From contig JAJRRA010000038.1 in the NCBI GenBank assembly GCA_024279945.1, positions 1 through 60,149 on the forward strand: a DNA stretch of 60,149 nucleotides, in the 5' to 3' direction. This stretch comes from Gammaproteobacteria bacterium (GTDB taxonomy: Bacteria; Pseudomonadota; Gammaproteobacteria; Xanthomonadales; SZUA-36). This document shows positions 52,053 through 60,087 of the stretch, piece after piece (positions within the stretch are counted from its first letter, which is position 1; each line of letters starts with the position of its first letter). The notes beneath the pieces were generated by a model that was not told the origin of the DNA, searched no databases, and saw only the letters and a program-made list of their open reading frames with translations. Position numbers and translations under genes: made by a program.

Positions 52053-52937
52053 TCAGACAAAGCGGCGGAATCCAACGAAACCAATACCGAGCAGCAGCAG
52101 AGCCATGATGGCCAGGCCGTACTGGTTGAGGGTCGGGATACCTTCGTAGAAGACAGTGTTGACGATCGTGCAGGAATCATCGCTGCCGTTGGTAACAACG
52201 TAAGCCAATCCACCCACTCTGCCGTTTCCGGTGTTTTCAGGATTACCAACACAACCGGTCATGTCGACCTCGACAGCACTGTCAAAGTTCTGCTCGTAGA
52301 CGAAAACATTGTTACCAGCAAAGTTGGCGCCATTGAAAGTAACACTGAAGGAATCATCAGCGGGGCCGGTTACAGGACCGGAAATACACCATCTGTTCGG
52401 ACCGGTCTGAACGCCTTTCCTGATGATGTCACCATTGGCACAAACCCGGATTGTCGCTGACAGATTGACCGCGCCGGCGTTAACTTCCGCGCTATTTCCT
52501 GCCACGTCCCAAGTCTTGTTGACCGTCAGGAAAGAATTCTCTGCCCGCAGGGTGACATCACAGTTGAATGTGTCGCCAATATCGATGTTATCGTAATGAC
52601 ATCCGTTAGCATCGTTGTTAGCTATTCCGGGCCCAGTGGCGGTATATTTGGTAGTGTAACCACCAACGCCATCCACCCAGATATCACAAAGCGTGCTGTC
52701 AGCACCTGCTTCAGGGAACTCAAGAACAAAAGTCACCTCGCTACCGTCCACTACGGCCTGACTACTTTCCAGCGGAAGGCCGCCGGTGCATGAGATGTAT
52801 GCGGTTGAGCCGTCAACGTTGTTGCCGTCGTTAAAACTGAAATCAACGATAAACTCAGCCCATGTAGAGCCGGCCATTGCCAGGCTCGGCAGCATCAGGG
52901 TAGCCGCCAGTACTAAAAGCGCGCGTTTAATATTCAT
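52053..52937 (-). CDS. Exported protein with IPTL-CTERM sorting signal
   Basis: The 294-residue protein starts at ATG 52937 (GGAG seven bases upstream) with a signal peptide (LLVLAATLMLPSLAMAG). A Cys-rich, Asn/Asp-rich beta-type body follows, and it ends IPTLNQYGL plus a hydrophobic helix and FRRFV. That is the IPTL-CTERM pattern, recognised by exosortase H-type enzymes that cut or anchor cell-surface proteins. Repeated Thr/Asn/Gly segments suggest an adhesin or matrix role, not certain. It has its own consensus promoter and terminator. Confidence 0.82.
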   Translation of the reverse strand: MNIKRALLVLAATLMLPSLAMAGSTWAEFIVDFSFNDGNNVDGSTAYISCTGGLPLESSQAVVDGSEVTFVLEFPEAGADSTLCDIWVDGVGGYTTKYTATGPGIANNDANGCHYDNIDIGDTFNCDVTLRAENSFLTVNKTWDVAGNSAEVNAGAVNLSATIRVCANGDIIRKGVQTGPNRWCISGPVTGPADDSFSVTFNGANFAGNNVFVYEQNFDSAVEVDMTGCVGNPENTGNGRVGGLAYVVTNGSDDSCTIVNTVFYEGIPTLNQYGLAIMALLLLGIGFVGFRRFV

Positions 52938-53058
52938 TTGTTTCTCCATTAGTATTGGATTTGTATTGCAAAATTCGGAGGGTTCCGCCTTTGGCAATCA
53001 CTCCTCCACCACTCCATTTACACTGTTGCGGGCATAATACCCCACACCCATGCAGGCG

Positions 53059-53087
53059 ATTATCCCCGTAATGTCAGTTTATGTCAA
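53059..53087 (-). promoter_or_regulatory. Sigma70 promoter of the IPTL-CTERM gene
   Basis: Leftward TTGACA (53082-53087) and GATAAT (53059-53064) are 17 bases apart, close to consensus. The start would be near 53052, leaving a ~115-base untranslated leader. Confidence 0.82.
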
Positions 53088-53160
53088 TTTTATTTACGTC
53101 TTTTTTGTATATTTTGTTGTTGTATTTTTGCACCAACCTGTTGTTCTAAAGCATCATTTT

Positions 53161-54498
53161 TCAGCCCTGCTCCGGGCCTTCTTCACTGGCCTGCTCCACC
53201 AGCTTCTGCTCCAGTTCCCGGGTATTGCGTGCGCCCAGTTCACGCAGCATGTCAGTCTGCCGCAACAGGTTGCCGCTACCGGTTGATAATTGTTTGAGGG
53301 CGTCATCATAACTGAGTTGAGCCTGGCGCAGCCGATCGCCAAGCTGCTGAAGATTTTCCACGAAGCCGACAAACTTGTCGTATAACAAGCCAGCCCGGCG
53401 GGCAATTTCCCGGGCATTGGTGTTTTGCTTGTGCACCGACCAGACAGATGCAACGGTGCGCATGGTGGCCAAAAAATTGGTTGGCGACAGCAGCGCAACC
53501 TTGTTGCGCAAGCCGAATTCCGCCAGTTCCGGGTCTGCCTGCAGCGCCCCGATCAGCGCAGCCTCGATCGGCACGAACATCAGCACGAAATCCAGCGAAT
53601 TGAGTTCCGGGATTTCCGCATAGCGTTTTTCACCCAGGCTTTTCACATGCTGACGCAGCGACTGGGTGTGTTGTTTGAGCGCGGCGGCGCGTGCTTCGAT
53701 CTTTTCAGCACCCTCGCCTTCAAGCGACATGTAGCGGGTCCAGGCCACCAGGGACACCTTGGAATCCAATACAATGGATTTACCTTCCGGCAGGTGCAGC
53801 ACCAGATCCGGCTGAATGCGCTGGCCGCCTTCGGTGGTTACGGAATACTGGGTTGAATAGCCAACCCCCTTCTGCAGACCCGACAGTTCCAGCAGGCGCT
53901 CCAGTTGTTGCTCGCCCCAATTGCCCTGAGCTTTGACGTTCGATGTCAGAGCACGGGACAGGTTGGTGGCGTCCTCGTGCAATCGCTGGTTGAGTTTTTT
54001 CAGGTCACCGATTTTTTCCTTCATCACCTCGTGCTGGGCTGTTTCCTGCTTGTGCGCGTTTTCCACCGTGTTGCGGAACTCGGTGAGTTTTTCGCCCAGA
54101 GGTTTGAGCAGCACATCCAATTGTTTTGAATTCAGCTCGGACAGTTTTTCGGAGCGGTCTTCAAAGATTTTTCCGGCCAGGCGCTCAAAATTTTCCGCCA
54201 GGCGTTTTTCCGCTTCCTCCAGCTTGAGGATTTGCTCCTGATAGTGCTTCTCGCGATCCTCAGCCCGGGAGTGTAAAACAGCCTTGTCCTGCTGCGATTC
54301 GGCCAGTGCCTGGGCGGTCTGTTCAAGGCGGGACTTCAGGGCATCCAGTTCGGGCTGAAGCCGATCCACCTCGGCCCGGCTACTGCTTCTCGATGCAAGC
54401 CACGCGGAAACCACGGCCAGTAACAAACCCAGTAGCAAGCCGAGCAGCAGCCCTGTCTGTGGATTGCCTATTCCCTGCTGGATCAGCCAGTCATTCAT
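53161..54498 (-). CDS. rmuC: DNA recombination protein RmuC
   Basis: This 445-residue protein has one N-terminal membrane segment (GLLLGLLLGLLLAVVSAWLA), a long coiled coil (residues about 40-150) and the RmuC nuclease-like domain (GNWGEQQLERLLELSGL; PEGKSIVLDSKVSL). It limits inversion and recombination between short repeats and may guard against foreign DNA. ATGA overlaps the mazG stop, which fixes the start. It is the second gene of the mazG-rmuC pair. Confidence 0.95.
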   Translation of the reverse strand: MNDWLIQQGIGNPQTGLLLGLLLGLLLAVVSAWLASRSSSRAEVDRLQPELDALKSRLEQTAQALAESQQDKAVLHSRAEDREKHYQEQILKLEEAEKRLAENFERLAGKIFEDRSEKLSELNSKQLDVLLKPLGEKLTEFRNTVENAHKQETAQHEVMKEKIGDLKKLNQRLHEDATNLSRALTSNVKAQGNWGEQQLERLLELSGLQKGVGYSTQYSVTTEGGQRIQPDLVLHLPEGKSIVLDSKVSLVAWTRYMSLEGEGAEKIEARAAALKQHTQSLRQHVKSLGEKRYAEIPELNSLDFVLMFVPIEAALIGALQADPELAEFGLRNKVALLSPTNFLATMRTVASVWSVHKQNTNAREIARRAGLLYDKFVGFVENLQQLGDRLRQAQLSYDDALKQLSTGSGNLLRQTDMLRELGARNTRELEQKLVEQASEEGPEQG

Positions 54499-55295
54499 TC
54501 GGGGTTCGCCCGCAGTTGCTGTTTGACCCGTTGCCACAGAACTTCCATTGCATCCAGATCCATCCGGTCGAGCGCTGCGCGGCTACCCGCCGCTTTGTCC
54601 ACTAACCGGAAACGGAGTTCGAACTTGGCATTGGCCCGGCGCAGTGCTTTTGCCGGATCGATTTTTAACTGCCGCGCCAGATTGGTAATGACAAACAGCA
54701 GGTCACCCAATTCATCTTCCATTTCCTCGATATCACCACCCTGCATGGCTTCGCGCAACTCGAGGAGTTCTTCGGCGAATTTGTCCAGCACGGGCTCCGG
54801 CGAACCCCAGTCAAACCCGACCCGCGCTGCGCGTTTCTGCAGTTTCACCGCACGTTGCAATTCAGCCATTCCCCGGGGAATATCATCCAGCAGGCTTTGC
54901 ATACCGCGCGCCTCCCGCTCCCGAGCCTTGCTTAACTCCCACGCTTCGGTTTGTGCCTGCGCATCCTCGACCGGCGCACCATTAAATATGTGCGGGTGCC
55001 GGCGAATCATCTTGTCACATACTGCTTCAACCACATCATCAAAATCAAAAATGCCTTGCTCCTGCGCCATCCGCGCATGAAATACGACCTGGAAAAGCAA
55101 ATCACCCAGTTCATCTTTCAACTCATCCATGGACCCGCGCAGGATCGCGTCAGCAACTTCATAGGCTTCTTCAATGGTGTACGGGGCAATGGTGGAAAAA
55201 TCCTGCACCCGGTCCCACGGACAACCGGACTCAGGATCGCGCAGCCGATCCATGATAGCGAGCAGTTGTTGAATGTTATGGTTGTTTTCAGACAT
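54495..55295 (-). CDS. mazG: Nucleoside triphosphate pyrophosphohydrolase MazG
   Basis: The 266 residues contain two MazG domains ([31 protein letters not shown] and [28 protein letters not shown]), each with the EExxE...ExxD metal motif. It hydrolyses NTPs to monophosphates, cleaning aberrant nucleotides and lowering (p)ppGpp. The length matches E. coli MazG (263). It lies after the PhoQ-like gene on the same strand, with 23 bases between. Confidence 0.96.
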   Translation of the reverse strand: [266 protein letters not shown]

Positions 55296-55318
55296 ATTTC
55301 AATGGCGTGACTTATTAA

Positions 55319-56731
55319 TTATGACTCAGGTATCTCCACGCGCAGTTTCGCTCCACCGAGTACGCTGCGGCTGATAAAAACCTCCCCACCGTAAGCGGTC
55401 ACCAGTTCCATCACAATAGCCAGCCCAAGGCCATGCCCATCCACTTGCCCGGGCGCTTGTCCGTTAGGCCGCTCATCACCCCGTATGCCTCGTTGCAACA
55501 GGTGCTGCCATTGAGAATCATCGATTCCAGGACCATCATCTTCCACGCACAGCCACAGGCCGGGTCGTGTGGCATCCGGCTCAACAGCCCCCGCACTCAC
55601 ACGAACTTTGCGATCGCCATACTTGAATGCATTATCCAGCATATTCCCCGCCAGCTCGAGTAAATCCCGCTGCTCACCGAAAAACAGCAGGTCTTCGTCC
55701 ATGATGAGTTCTGCTTCTATCATTTTGTGAGAATAGACTTTTTGCAAGGACTCCAGGATTCGCTGCAGTTGTGCGCGTACCGTTACGGGTTCTGCCAGTG
55801 TGCGCCGAGCAGAAGCGCGGGCCCGCTCCAGTCGGGTAGCAATCAGGCGGTTCATTTCATCGGCAGCGTCCTGCATCGGTTTTGCTGCCGTCCCACCATG
55901 CAACTCCAGGCCGGCCTGGATGACGGCCAGGGGTGTTTTCAGGCTATGCGCCAGTGAATCCAGGGCATTGCGAATTCGCTCCTGATTGCTTTTCTCGGTT
56001 TCGAGCAGGCGGTTGACATTACGCGCCAGGGGTTCGAGTTCACGCGGATAATTGCCTTCCAGCCTCGGTGCCTGGCCTGACTCGATGCGGCCCACATCAC
56101 GCGCCACCTGGCGCAAGGGTCTGAAGCCCAGGAACAGCATCAGCAACTGGGCCAGCACCAGGATCACTCCGGTTATAAGCAGTGAACGCCACAAGCCAAG
56201 CCGGAATGCCCGGGTCTGTTGCTCAATCTCACTGGCATCCACCAGTATCGTCACGGTAACCGGCCGGATACGGCCGTCCTCCATTTGCCAACTCACCCCG
56301 TACTGCAGTGAAAACCAGTCCTGGCCTTCGCCGGGTTCCTGGAAAATAAGCTGACCGGCGGCAACCCTGGATGGTTCAGGCAAGCGCAAGCCCAGTGCGG
56401 AAGGTGAGTCCCAGTGCGCGTCACTACCCTGAACATGTACGTAAATACCTGACCCGGGCTGGTTGAGTCGTGGATCTCCCAACTCACCCTGAACCTGCAG
56501 GGTGCCGTTCTCGTCCATCTCCACAGCGGCCAGCACCAGGTAGATATACGACTCCATCCTAGCCTGCAGCGAAGATACCGCACTGCGGTAATTGGCCGAA
56601 TTCAGGGCTGCTCCGACCAGGCCCAGCGCTACGACCAGCACCAGGGTGGCCAACAGGATCAGGCGAAAACGAAGTGAGAAAGGACGCCGCGCGCCGGCGG
56701 TATCGTGTGCAATGGACGCTTGCTCAGCCAC
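55319..56731 (-). CDS. PhoQ-like sensor histidine kinase
   Basis: The kinase has two transmembrane helices (LRFRLILLATLVLVVALGLVG and LLITGVILVLAQLLMLFLG), a periplasmic sensor between them, a HAMP-like linker, His in LAHSLKTPLAV, and the N, G1 and G2 boxes (LDNAFKYG, EDDGPGI, HGLGLAIV). GTG 56731 has AGG upstream, giving 470 residues. The open frame further upstream runs through REP sequence and is not part of the protein. It partners the OmpR-type regulator encoded before it. Confidence 0.9.
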   Translation of the reverse strand: MAEQASIAHDTAGARRPFSLRFRLILLATLVLVVALGLVGAALNSANYRSAVSSLQARMESYIYLVLAAVEMDENGTLQVQGELGDPRLNQPGSGIYVHVQGSDAHWDSPSALGLRLPEPSRVAAGQLIFQEPGEGQDWFSLQYGVSWQMEDGRIRPVTVTILVDASEIEQQTRAFRLGLWRSLLITGVILVLAQLLMLFLGFRPLRQVARDVGRIESGQAPRLEGNYPRELEPLARNVNRLLETEKSNQERIRNALDSLAHSLKTPLAVIQAGLELHGGTAAKPMQDAADEMNRLIATRLERARASARRTLAEPVTVRAQLQRILESLQKVYSHKMIEAELIMDEDLLFFGEQRDLLELAGNMLDNAFKYGDRKVRVSAGAVEPDATRPGLWLCVEDDGPGIDDSQWQHLLQRGIRGDERPNGQAPGQVDGHGLGLAIVMELVTAYGGEVFISRSVLGGAKLRVEIPES

Positions 56732-56761
56732 GTTGCCTGCAACGGCCTGATTCAGAGTACA

Positions 56762-56840
56762 TGTAAGAGCGCGCTTGCATGTAAGAGCGCGCTTGCGCGC
56801 GAAAATTCCACCGGCTTTCGGCCGCAAGCGGCCTCTTACA
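56762..56840. repeat. REP cluster in the two-component operon
   Basis: Three units: a truncated plus copy (56762-56779), a full plus copy (56780-56802; the head TGTAAGAGCGCGC is duplicated in tandem) and a minus copy (56818-56840). They separate the regulator and kinase genes. Confidence 0.84.
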
Positions 56841-56845
56841 ATTGC

Positions 56846-57526
56846 TCACGGGTCGGGTTCCAGGGCCAGGCGATAGCCTCGGCCGCGCAGGGTTTCAATC
56901 GGGTTCAGGGTCCCGTCAGGGTCTATTTTCCGCCGCAGGCGGCCGACAAAAACCTCTATGACATTGCTGTCACGATCGGCATCTTCTTCGTAAATGTGCT
57001 CGGAAAGGTCGGTTTTGGTCACCACCTCACCCGAATGCATCACGAGATAATTCAGCACCTTGTATTCAAAGGTGGTCAATTCAATTTCTTCATCGTCCAG
57101 ATAGACGCGCTGACTGCTCAGGTCGACCGTGATGGGACCCAGTTGAACACGAGGCCTGGCATGTCCGCCCGAGCGGCGCATCAGGGCATTGACCCTCGCC
57201 ATCAGTTCCTCAATGTGGAAGGGTTTGGTCAGGTAGTCGTCGGCGCCCGCTTCAAGTCCGGCTACTTTATCCTGCCATTCAGAACGGGCGGTCAGTACCA
57301 GTATTGGAAAATCACGGCCGCGACGGCGCAATTCCCGGATCACATCCAGACCAGGCAATTCCGGCAGTCCCAGGTCAATGATGGCGAGATCGATCGGAAA
57401 TTCTTCACCCAGGTACAAGCCTTCGATACCATCGGTCGATGAATCAACGGCGAAACCGGCTTCGCGCAGATGGGTCGTGAGGGTATCAAGTAGTCGTTGA
57501 TCGTCTTCAATCAATAATACGCGCAT
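56846..57526 (-). CDS. OmpR/PhoP-family response regulator
   Basis: The 226-residue protein has a receiver domain (acidic pocket EDD near the start, phosphoacceptor Asp51 in AIIDLGLPELPG, Lys in LTKPFH) and an OmpR-type winged helix (FEYKVLNYLVMHSGEVVTKTDLSEHIY). Start ATG 57526 (MRVLLIEDDQRLL). It is transcribed after the PepSY gene and before the kinase. Confidence 0.95.
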   Translation of the reverse strand: MRVLLIEDDQRLLDTLTTHLREAGFAVDSSTDGIEGLYLGEEFPIDLAIIDLGLPELPGLDVIRELRRRGRDFPILVLTARSEWQDKVAGLEAGADDYLTKPFHIEELMARVNALMRRSGGHARPRVQLGPITVDLSSQRVYLDDEEIELTTFEYKVLNYLVMHSGEVVTKTDLSEHIYEEDADRDSNVIEVFVGRLRRKIDPDGTLNPIETLRGRGYRLALEPDP

Positions 57527-57536
57527 GGCTACAGAC

Positions 57537-57770
57537 CTAGCGTCCCCGTACGGTGATACGCACGGTCTTGACGACTCCGTCACGGGTCAGCAACTTGATG
57601 ACGTGAACGCGTTTACTGCCTTCCTTGACCGTGCGGGCAGACAATACTTTGGCGTCATACTGCCGCGCCGCCTGGCGGGCCGCTTCATTGAGCGTCTGTG
57701 CGAACGAAGTCACCGGCACCGACAGGGCCAGCACCATTGCAAGGACGATATGGAAGAACCAACGCTTCAT
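57537..57770 (-). CDS. Small PepSY-like exported protein
   Basis: The 77-residue protein has a signal peptide (FFHIVLAMVLALSVPVTSFAQ) and a single PepSY-like unit (AARQYDAKVLSARTVKEGS, VHVIKLLTRDGVVKTVRI). PepSY proteins are periplasmic or extracellular modulators. Its position directly before the regulator suggests a role in sensing or feedback on the kinase. GGAAAA precedes the ATG. Confidence 0.82.
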   Translation of the reverse strand: MKRWFFHIVLAMVLALSVPVTSFAQTLNEAARQAARQYDAKVLSARTVKEGSKRVHVIKLLTRDGVVKTVRITVRGR

Positions 57771-57812
57771 CGAATTTTCCGGTTTAGTGCCTTTTGCATT
57801 TCTACCTGCCCC

Positions 57813-57845
57813 ATTCTAAAGGAACAAACTGAATCACGCCTGAAC
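57813..57845 (-). promoter_or_regulatory. PhoP-box-like direct repeat with -10
   Basis: On the minus strand GTTCAG-N5-ATTCAG (half-sites 57840-57845 and 57829-57834, 11-base period) is followed after 10 bases by TAGAAT (57813-57818). This is the geometry of a PhoP-type activation site and suggests autoregulation of the PepSY/regulator/kinase operon. The half-sites differ from the enterobacterial GTTTA motif. Confidence 0.5.
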
Positions 57846-57913
57846 TCTGTTCGGGCCTCTGATCGGCTCATGGACACGTATCTTGCACCCAAATTCCGGC
57901 ATCCACTCCCATT

Positions 57914-58827
57914 TTAAAAAATCTCAGCCACCATACAACGCAGGCTGCCGCCGGCTTTTTCTATTTCATCGAGTTCCACGGAATGCAGTACGAAGCCCCA
58001 GGATTCCAGCGCTGCCCGGTTTTTCGGCTGCAGTGCATCGGCCCCTGACTGACTCATAAACAGGTCACGCTCCGTCAGTGCAATACAATTACCCACAAAT
58101 GCGTCCTTTTCCTGGCGGTCAATGAACAGCGTGCGCCGCGGATAAATTTCAGCAATGGCCAGCGGCGCCTTTCGTCCACGAAGGCCCCGGCGTGAATGAC
58201 ACAGGCCCTCCCGGCAAGAATGCTCATGAGCACATTGGTATGGTACTCCTCAGGCTTCAGCGCAAATTCAAACATCAGTTTCCAATCAAACGCACGATGC
58301 ATCGCCCGGGCGCCGACATCATCCACCCGCTCTGACCTGCCGCAAAAACCGATGCGGCGGGCCCGGTCCAGAACCAGTGGCCCGGTCAATTCCGCCACGC
58401 AATCGCTCCCGGACAAATCCACGGCAGCAAAGCCCCGGGACCTGAAATAAGTGCGAATGTCGTCCCGGTGAGCCTCCACCCGACGCCCCGGATACAACAT
58501 ACTGCCGATAATCAGTCTGCCCGGTATCGTGGCAAAAACGTTATTTGGAAACACGCCGTCAGGCGCTGCCGGATCGCCGGGGAAGCTCTTGAGCGAAATT
58601 CCGGCCCCGCGAATCTTTTTGACAAGCTGTTCAAATTGAAATGCCGCACGCTCCGGATCCGCACCGCGCTGGGTGTCCAGGTAGCGATTATCTGGCGATG
58701 TCTCGCTGCTTACAAAAAAATCAGCAGGCTTCACCATAAACACACCCCGGGGCACGGCCGGTGAATCCGCCGGGTAGCAAGCAGCCTCCATTGCCTGCCT
58801 GAACTGTACAGGCGAGCTAACGATCAT
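57914..58827 (-). pseudogene. Arginine deiminase-fold hydrolase, frameshifted
   Basis: The protein resembles CtlX/DDAH-type amidinotransferase-fold enzymes: VFMVKPADFFVSSET at the N-terminus, FPNNVFAT, the EEYHTNVLM segment and a C-terminal GGSLRCMVAEIF with the catalytic Cys. Continuity is lost near VIHAGAFVDE (about 58160-58180): the rest (APLAIAEIYPRRTLF, then VGNCIALTERDLF) is in another frame. One indel would restore about 305 residues. The start ATG 58827 overlaps the dusA end by 11 bases. It is either a pseudogene or a sequence error. Confidence 0.72.
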
Positions 58828-59833
58828 GGTGAGCACCCGGCTGTAATGTGGTTTTCATTTCGTCCAGCGCCTGCAACAGCAAGCGATCATTGCCGGCATC
58901 CCGGTGGGCATTTTCGCTGATAAAGCGGCGCCAGCGCCGGGCGCCGGGCAAACCATGAAAAAGCCCGAGCATGTGCCGGCTGATATGTTTGACCGGCACA
59001 CCCTGCCCGACCTGTCGCCTGGCGTATTCGCTCATGAACCGCACCGCACTATCCCGGTCACTCACTCCTGCGGAACCGTACAGTTGTTTCTGGCATTCAG
59101 CGAGGAACCAGGGTTCCTGGTAAGCCGCACGACCCAGCATCACGCCATCAAGCCGGTCCAGGTGTTGCCTGATCCCAGCAACCGTTGTCACGCCGCCATT
59201 GAGTACGATTTGCAGATCGGGCCGCTCGGTTTTGAGCTGATAAACCCAATCGTAGCGCAGTTCCGGTATTTCGCGATTCTCTTTCGGGCTGACACCGGAC
59301 AGCCAGGCTTTACGCGCGTGGATGATAAAAACACTGCAACCGGACGCGGATACTTCATTCACGAAATCACTGAAATACGCATAACTGTCCTGCTGATCCA
59401 CACCCAGCCGGGTCTTGACCGTCACCGGGATATCGACAGCATCCCGCATCGCTGCAACACAATCCCGCACAAGCCGGGGTTCCAGCATCAGGCAAGCACC
59501 AAAACGCCCGCGTTGAACCCGGTCGGACGGACAGCCCACGTTCAGGTTGACTTCATCGTATCCACGGCTTTGTGCAATGCGGGCGCATTCGGCCAGATCA
59601 GATGGGTCGCTGCCACCGAGTTGCAGTGCAACGGGGTGTTCTTTTTCATCAAATCCCAGCAGATATTCACGGTCACCGTGCAAAACAGCACCGCTGGTGA
59701 CCATCTCCGTATATAGCAGCGCGGACGGCGCCAGGCAGCGGTGGAAATAACGACAGTGGCGATCGGTCCAGTCCATCATCGGGGCCACGCACAAGCGCCG
59801 CGTGGTGAGTTTATAGTTGCCGGAGCCCGTCAT
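58817..59833 (-). CDS. dusA: tRNA-dihydrouridine(20/20a) synthase DusA
   Basis: The 338-residue FMN TIM-barrel enzyme has VAPMMDWTDRHCRYFHR, the catalytic Cys in NVGCPSDRVQRGRFGACLM, and NGGVTTVAGIRQHLDRLDGVMLGR for FMN. It reduces U20/U20a in tRNA. Length matches the DusA subfamily (~330). It heads a pair with the frameshifted arginine-deiminase-like gene. Confidence 0.96.
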   Translation of the reverse strand: MTGSGNYKLTTRRLCVAPMMDWTDRHCRYFHRCLAPSALLYTEMVTSGAVLHGDREYLLGFDEKEHPVALQLGGSDPSDLAECARIAQSRGYDEVNLNVGCPSDRVQRGRFGACLMLEPRLVRDCVAAMRDAVDIPVTVKTRLGVDQQDSYAYFSDFVNEVSASGCSVFIIHARKAWLSGVSPKENREIPELRYDWVYQLKTERPDLQIVLNGGVTTVAGIRQHLDRLDGVMLGRAAYQEPWFLAECQKQLYGSAGVSDRDSAVRFMSEYARRQVGQGVPVKHISRHMLGLFHGLPGARRWRRFISENAHRDAGNDRLLLQALDEMKTTLQPGAHHDR

Positions 59834-59861
59834 CCTGAGAAGTATATTCCAACCATCAAGC

Positions 59862-59887
59862 GGGGTCAGGTTCCCGAACCCGACCCC
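59862..59887. repeat. GGGGTCAGGTTC palindrome, copy 1
   Basis: GGGGTCAGGTTC pairs with GAACCCGACCCC (one mismatch) around a 2-base centre. It lies upstream of dusA. Confidence 0.75.
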
Positions 59888-59974
59888 CGTTCGGAGCGCG
59901 AAGCGGTTTCAGCCTGTCTTGATGCTCATTTTATCCAGAGTTTCAGTGTAGTAACCCGCTCCGCCAGTGCGAAA

Positions 59975-60001
59975 GGGGATCAGGTTCGGGAACCTGACCC
60001 C
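59975..60001. repeat. GGGGTCAGGTTC palindrome, copy 2
   Basis: GGGGATCAGGTTC pairs with GAACCTGACCCC with a single bulged base. It is the second copy 113 bases from the first, directly before the IS110-type left end. Confidence 0.75.
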
Positions 60002-60040
60002 GGCTTTGCGAACCTGATAATCCTCTAGCCAGCCTCCTCG

Positions 60041-60062
60041 CAGTCAGTGGTTAAACTGACTG
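60041..60062 (+). other. Hairpin in the IS110-type 5' region
   Basis: CAGTCAGT (60041-60048) pairs with ACTGACTG (60055-60062) around GGTTAA. It sits within the non-coding left region of the IS110-family element, where bridge RNAs are encoded in this family. Confidence 0.5.
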
Positions 60063-60087
60063 CTCTGATTAGGATGAGGAGACTGGT

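Noticed and set aside
56732-56827. N-terminal extension of the PhoQ-like kinase
   Set aside because: It is REP sequence (repeated RKRALTC, KRALTC peptide), not protein-coding by conservation.
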